Both the position numbers and the translations under genes were made by a program. The notes under the pieces were generated by a model. It was not told where the DNA came from, searched no databases, and saw only the letters and a program-made list of their open reading frames with translations. This document shows positions 59,173-64,000 of a stretch of 64,000 nt of DNA, piece after piece; the first letter of the stretch is position 1; the number at the start of each line of letters is the position of its first letter. Origin of the DNA: Ignavibacteriales bacterium (GTDB lineage: Bacteria > Bacteroidota > Ignavibacteria > Ignavibacteriales > Ignavibacteriaceae); the NCBI GenBank assembly GCA_016707285.1, contig JADJIA010000001.1, forward strand, positions 310,001 through 374,000. The letters run 5' to 3'.

Positions 59173-61986
59173 ATGGAAAATTTGCTCGAACAACTCGCCT
59201 TTGAAGAAATCGAGAGGCTTTTAACGGCAATTGAATTAGAGTTAAAAGAGATTAAACAAACAAATTTTAATGTAGTACTTGAAAACGGGACTTTTCTGAA
59301 TGAAGCAGGTAAACGGTGGATCTATCTCTTTAGAACTGATACTCCAATAGAAATAGTGGATGACAGTGAGGTCAAAACTACAATTAAATCTAAATCTGTT
59401 AACGCGGTTATCATTAGTTCGTTTGGCCTTCAAATAAAGATTGCATTTCAAGAAAATTTTGGAGAGACTATTGAGAGTATTCTTGTAAAAATCCAAACAA
59501 ATGCGATATTACGACTTCTTTTCAGCAAATTGCAGAATATGATTGTTGTGACACCTGAAAAAAAACTCAGAATAGATCCTTCCACTACTGAACTGGCTCT
59601 AAAACTTTTTGGTAAAATAGCAATCGCAAGAGAAAAAGTTGAATGTATTTTGCCGGCGTTAGAGTTTAAGCCAGACATTTATCAAGAAGAAGCAATTGAG
59701 AAAAGTCTCTCCAAAGATGTTACTTTTATCTGGGGACCACCCGGCACAGGAAAAACTATTACAATCGCTATCCTTTTGAAAATATTGTATGACTTGGGTC
59801 AATCTGTGTTAATCACATCCAACACCAATATAGCAGTCGATAATATTTTTGATAAATTTATTGATCAATTCAAACTTACCTTTCCACAAATGTCAGATGG
59901 TTCGGTTATACGGGTTGGTAATTCACAGATTGAAAAAGTAAGACTTTTACTTGGTGAAGAATCTATTATAAATAAAATGTCTGAAGAAAATAATCTTAAG
60001 TTGTGGGAGAAAAATGCTATTCTCGAATCATATACTAAAGAAGCCGAAGTTTGTGAGAGAAGAATTCAGAAAAAACAAGAGTTAATTAGAATTGATAAAT
60101 TTTTAACTAACACTCATTCGAGAAAAAAAAGCATCGAAGAGGAGATTTACCAACTCACAGTCGATCTGGACAAAATGAAACTTGAGATTCACAAATTGAG
60201 TGAATTGGCTAAATCAAAGAATGAAGAATTGAATCGTGCAATTGGGAAAGGATTTCTCTATCGTGTGCTTAAGAATCTTAAATCCCCCAAAAAGATATCG
60301 GAGCAACTCAACAAAATCGTGCTTACATTAAAGAAAAAAGAACTTAAATATGGTCAATATCAGGAATCAATCAATGCATGGTCAATTGAAGTTGAGCGTT
60401 ACTCAAATCAGATCGAACGACGTCTCAAGGACAAAAATTTAATCCTTTCAGAAGAAAAAGAGATAGAGATAGAAAGTCTTGCAGTGCTAGAAGCCCAGCA
60501 TAAATTCTATTTCGAATCAATTGAAGTTAACTAGAAAAGAAATCCACCAAATCAGGGAGGAGTTAGAGAAGCAAACAAACCATATTCTATTAAACGCAAT
60601 GATTGTTGGTACTACCCTGACGATGTTATACTCAAAACCAATTCTTACCGAAAGGAGTTATGATGTAGTAATTATTGATGAGGTAACTATGGCCTTACAA
60701 CCAATGATATTTTTCGCTGCACTTTACGCGAGAAAAAAAGTTGTCGTTGTAGGAGATTTTTTCCAAATTCAGCCGATTGTTCTATCTAAAGATCCAAGTG
60801 TCAGAGCAAGACTTGCGAACAATATATTTAAAGTTAATCAAATTGATCACCCCAATAATCCAAGTCTAAGTACTTTGAGAATTCAGCGCCGAATGAAAGC
60901 ACCAATATCAGAGATATCAAATCAAACTCTATATGAAGGCATACTTCAGAATGATCAACTGAAGGCAAAGTTAACCTCCGAACCAGCAGTTTCTTTTTAT
61001 AATACAAACCAATTTCATCCTCTCAGTATAATTCCCAGTTCAGGAAAGGGCAGAATAAATCTTTATAATGTCCTGGTTGCTGTCCTACTCGCTCAAAAAT
61101 ATTTCAGAAACAGCGAGGTTAGTGATATAGGAATCATTTCCCCTTACAGAGCACAAGTCAAGATAATCGGAGAAATTATAAGGGATTTAGGGATGGAAGA
61201 TAAAGTAATGGTATCTACCGTTCATAAATTCCAAGGGATTGAGAAAGATGTAATTATTTTTGATATTGCGGATGCGGAACATGGAGGCGACAGTAATATC
61301 GGACTACCGATAAAAAATGAAGAGGCTCCGTATCTTTTCAATGTGGCATTTACCCGAGCAAAAACAAACTCATTTTGATTGGGGATTTAGGGTATTTAAA
61401 GTCAAAGAAATTTCAATTACCTGATACGGTAAAAAATATGTTTAACATCATCATCAAACAAAATGATATTTGTTATGAAACAATTGATGCATGTGCTGTA
61501 ACGACTGAACTTAAAGCACTTGACCTCCCCTCCATTTATGAAAAAATAATTTCGAAAATCATACAATCATTCGATGAAAAAACTTTTTATAATGATTTAG
61601 AAATTGAGATTTTAAAATGTAAAAATCGCTTAGTAATTTATTCACCTTACATAGGTCTTTTTAGGACACAACAATCATTTAGACTTCAAATGTTTGCGAA
61701 TCTAAGGCAACAAGGAGTTGAGATTGTCATTTACTGTAAAGGCCATTTGGAACAAAGTAAAAAGAAAGAAACAAGGGATTTGATGGAAAAATGGCAAAAG
61801 ATAGGTATAAAAATTAATATCGATGATAAATATCATCAAAAAATTGTCCTAATAGACAGCTCGATTCTCTATTATGGTAGTCTTAATGTTCTTTCATTTT
61901 GGAATACTAATGAATCAATGCTTAAAATTGAAAACAAGAATATAGTTGATGATATGATAAAGAAGTACGATCCAGGACTGAATTGA
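59173..61986 (+). CDS. SF1 helicase fused to phospholipase-D nuclease domain (Mokosh type II-like), broken twice
   Basis: Repaired length is 937 residues. The COG1112/Upf1-like helicase has Walker A 'GPPGTGKT' at 188-195 and 'ITSNTNIAVDNI' (motif Ia). A coiled-coil insert lies at about 275-450. Then come Walker B 'VVIIDEVTMALQPM', 'VGDFFQIQPIV' (motif III), 'TVHKFQGIEKDVIIFD' (motif V) and 'NVAFTRAKTN' (motif VI). The last 130 residues are PLD-like, with a single HxKx4Dx6GSxN site 'HQKIVLIDSSILYYGSLN', so it may act as a dimer. One extra base near 60521 and one missing near 61369 split it. Helicase-PLD fusions define Mokosh type II defence; similarity to that system is an inference from architecture. 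Confidence 0.78.
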
Positions 61987-62113
61987 AATCGCTATCTCAG
62001 TATAAAAGTGTTATGAAATCAATTTCTAAATGATTAAATGAGCATTTTTCTGAAAAGCAACTTCATGTAGTGCGACACATAGAAACTATGTAAGCAGTTA
62101 CTCAGTTCCCGTC

Positions 62114-62154
62114 AAAATATTACTGCATTACTGAATTATTGGATTACTGCATTA
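62114..62154. repeat. 41-bp direct repeat, right copy (island boundary)
   Basis: Identical to 42312-42352. Its last three bases are the stop codon (TAA on the minus strand) of the CHAT gene. Integration at the 3' end of a gene, with the repeat restoring that end, is common for mobile islands. A small hairpin, ACATAG/CTATGT, lies just to its left at about 62085. No recombinase gene is seen between the copies. Confidence 0.9.
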
Positions 62155-64000
62155 CCTGTAGTCCCCCACCATAATAAATGGAGCCCAATAATATGGGAAG
62201 CCATATTTGGGATTTTTGATGAGTTTTAGTTTGGCTTTTTGCAGTGCTTCACTTTTTGGCATCGTTTTAAGGTTTGTATAAAACTCTGTCATGAGGATCG
62301 AAGTTGCATCATCCTGAACCTGCCATAAAGAAGCTACAACGGTTTGCACACCAATCTTCAGGAATGCGTTTGCCGGGGAAACAAGCCACCCTTTTGCAAA
62401 TTCTTCACTTATTGCAGTTTTACACGCCGAGAGTGTAACAAGTTTATAATTCCTGAGATTTGTTAAACCCCACACTTCGCTGATCGTCAACTGACCATCA
62501 GACAAAGGATCCTGCCCCGTTCCCTTCATTGCCATGGTAAGAAATGATTTTGTGATCTCACCATAATTCATTGTGCCGTGAGTAGCAAAATGTAAAGCGT
62601 TAAATTGTCCTTTTGTTAATGAACGGATTTTCTCTTCTGTGGCATCAGCTTTTGAATAGATTTCAGCATCAGTAAAAAGAGCTTTAAGCCCGTTAACTTC
62701 TTTTTCTGCATCGGGCAAAGAAAGATCTGCATTGGCAAAGGCAATCAGTTTAAGCGGAACCGCCTCTTTGTTCATATTCTGTGAAAAAACTTTAAAGGAT
62801 GTAACATAAAAGAGAAGATAATCTTCAAGTAGAAACTTTACATCCTGATTTGGCTGCGACGAAATCAATGTCTCGAACGGGAGATAATAAAGCTTTCCAA
62901 ACGGTACGATACACAGTTTTTTCTTGTCTTTTATGATCGATTTAACGGGTTGCACAAGCAACTGATATAACTCGGCAGCCATTTTGCGTTGAGGAGCAAG
63001 ATACATTTCATCTTCCATCGACATGTTGGCATCTTTTGGAGTATATGATGCAACATTGATTTCCCCGATCTCTTTGGCGGGATATGAGTCCTTCAACATT
63101 GAATAAAACTCTACCAATTTCTGTTCAATCTCTGTTTTTGAGATTTTCATTACAACAGCACCCACAGTATCGCTTGTGGCACCAAAAATATAGAGGTTGT
63201 TATCCCCCATCAGATATGCAAGCACTGCAACATCCTCGGGAATAAACTCCTGCCACTCGATAAAACTAACGGGATTTATATTGTCCTTAAAATAATCATC
63301 AAGTCCGGGATTGGTTTGAACAGTATTCATTATAAATTCGACATAACTGTTCTCCGCCACCTCAAGACTTGCGGAAAGACTTGCAATTTTTTCAGTGTTT
63401 TGCAATTCAGCAGGTTTTGCTTTCTCTTTTTGAAGCTCTTCTTCAAGGCCCGATTTTTTGTTTTTTAACTCTTTTTCCTTTTCGATCGCTTCATTTTGAG
63501 TTTTATCCTCGAACTTGGGAGTAACTCCACCAAACTGCTCCTTCAAACCCTCATTATAACTCATATCGAGATAATAAAGCGCACTGTCCAACTGTCCTTT
63601 TTGTATGAAAGCATTAATTATTGCTTCATAAATTTTAACTTTCATATCCCCGCTTGAGAACATCTTTGCAGCTTTATCACCACCAACCAGTTTTCCTCTT
63701 ATGTCGGAGAGAACATTAACAGCCTTTTTAAGATAAGTAAGGGATGAATCTGTTTTCGACTCGGATTGGAAATTAAGAGCTTTGTAATAATATGAGTGAT
63801 ACACAAGTTTATTGGTTCCCAGTTCTTCGGCAACGGTTATCGACTGATCCAGATATTTGTTTGAAACGGGGATATTATTATTTATATAGTTCAGTCTGCC
63901 AAGCACAAGCGAACTATAGAGGATATCATTTCTGTCTTTCAGTTCAGAGCTAAGATCATAAGCCATTTTAGCCCACTTTTCTGACTCTGCATATTTTTTT
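62152..64000 (-). CDS. TPR-CHAT protease-like protein (5' end outside window)
   Basis: At least 615 residues; the frame is open through the right edge. The visible N-terminal part holds tetratricopeptide-like helices (up to about residue 145 of the 604 counted from the first ATG at 63966), then a charged coiled coil 'EKEKELKNKKSGLEEELQKE' near 160-180. The C-terminal 300 residues are a CHAT domain (caspase-like, related to separase), with catalytic His in 'LHFATHGTMNYG' and Cys in 'VTLSACKTA', and 'VVASLWQVQDDAT' after it. CHAT proteins cleave partner proteins in signalling or defence. Because it lies outside the 41-bp repeats it may be the native gene into whose end the island inserted. Confidence 0.85.
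   Translation of the reverse strand, partial: KKYAESEKWAKMAYDLSSELKDRNDILYSSLVLGRLNYINNNIPVSNKYLDQSITVAEELGTNKLVYHSYYYKALNFQSESKTDSSLTYLKKAVNVLSDIRGKLVGGDKAAKMFSSGDMKVKIYEAIINAFIQKGQLDSALYYLDMSYNEGLKEQFGGVTPKFEDKTQNEAIEKEKELKNKKSGLEEELQKEKAKPAELQNTEKIASLSASLEVAENSYVEFIMNTVQTNPGLDDYFKDNINPVSFIEWQEFIPEDVAVLAYLMGDNNLYIFGATSDTVGAVVMKISKTEIEQKLVEFYSMLKDSYPAKEIGEINVASYTPKDANMSMEDEMYLAPQRKMAAELYQLLVQPVKSIIKDKKKLCIVPFGKLYYLPFETLISSQPNQDVKFLLEDYLLFYVTSFKVFSQNMNKEAVPLKLIAFANADLSLPDAEKEVNGLKALFTDAEIYSKADATEEKIRSLTKGQFNALHFATHGTMNYGEITKSFLTMAMKGTGQDPLSDGQLTISEVWGLTNLRNYKLVTLSACKTAISEEFAKGWLVSPANAFLKIGVQTVVASLWQVQDDATSILMTEFYTNLKTMPKSEALQKAKLKLIKNPKYGFPYYWAPFIMVGDYR

Noticed and set aside
42312..62154. 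The repeats as a CRISPR array
   Set aside because: There are only two copies, 19.8 kb apart, and neither the 41-bp nor the 9-bp array has unique spacers. No cas gene is present.
62152..64000. The CHAT gene as part of the defence island
   Set aside because: It lies outside the right repeat and on the opposite strand. It may still have a defence role, but the boundary argues that it is resident DNA.

Overview
The window looks like a chromosomal segment of an AT-rich bacterium of the Ignavibacteria/Chlorobi side of Bacteroidetes. This rests on several secreted proteins that end in type IX secretion (T9SS) sorting domains of the 'QNFPNPFNPST' type, a PorU-like C25 sortase/peptidase, and a set of genes for making and using tetrahydrobiopterin. 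No rRNA, tRNA, CRISPR array, integrase or transposase is visible.

Layout. 2-4702: end of a giant T9SS-exported LamG/fibronectin-like surface protein, then a strong terminator. 4971-10029 (minus): glmS, a COG2403 GTPase, arcC and argF, a tight operon around carbamoyl phosphate and amino sugars. 10130-16566: a methyltransferase and a very large PorU-like C25 peptidase. 16653-18923: a sugar transferase and an outer-membrane barrel. 19053-23063 (minus): nadA, phenylalanine hydroxylase, bcp, a 6-pyruvoyl-tetrahydropterin synthase homologue, folE and an SDR; together these look like a phenylalanine-to-tyrosine module with its own biopterin supply. 23347-29782: exported deacetylase, TauE/SafE permease, aroB-aroK, an outer-membrane barrel and a membrane-anchored PpiC-type foldase. 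29783-32192: a gene-poor stretch with a candidate ~200-nt structured RNA, an FG-GAP/VCBS-like T9SS cargo protein and a 45-residue exported peptide. 32248-34082: an AbiE-type toxin-antitoxin pair. 35060-42156 (minus): one long operon phnD-phnC-phnE-pstS-pstC-pstA-pstB-phoU, preceded by a textbook Pho box of four TTAACA-like hexamers at an exact 11-bp period.

42312-62154 is a defence island bounded by a perfect 41-bp direct repeat whose right copy ends exactly on the stop codon of a CHAT-protease gene. Inside, all on the plus strand, are a complete type 3 BREX operon (brxF, brxC, pglX, brxHII, pglZ, brxA) with an RloA/RloB (AbiL-like) ATPase-Toprim pair embedded between pglX and brxHII, then a DUF3825 gene, a membrane-anchored pentapeptide-repeat-like protein with an N-terminal Cys/His knuckle (broken as read), and an SF1 helicase fused to a phospholipase-D nuclease domain (Mokosh type II-like).

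A caution applies to the whole window. I count about 22 single-base frameshifts in otherwise intact conserved genes, including glmS, folE and queD/PTPS. Many sit in short homopolymers and each is repaired by adding or removing one base. This points to uncorrected indel errors in the assembly more than to real gene decay, so I annotate these genes as single loci with the break noted. The breaks are about three times denser inside the 41-bp repeats than outside.
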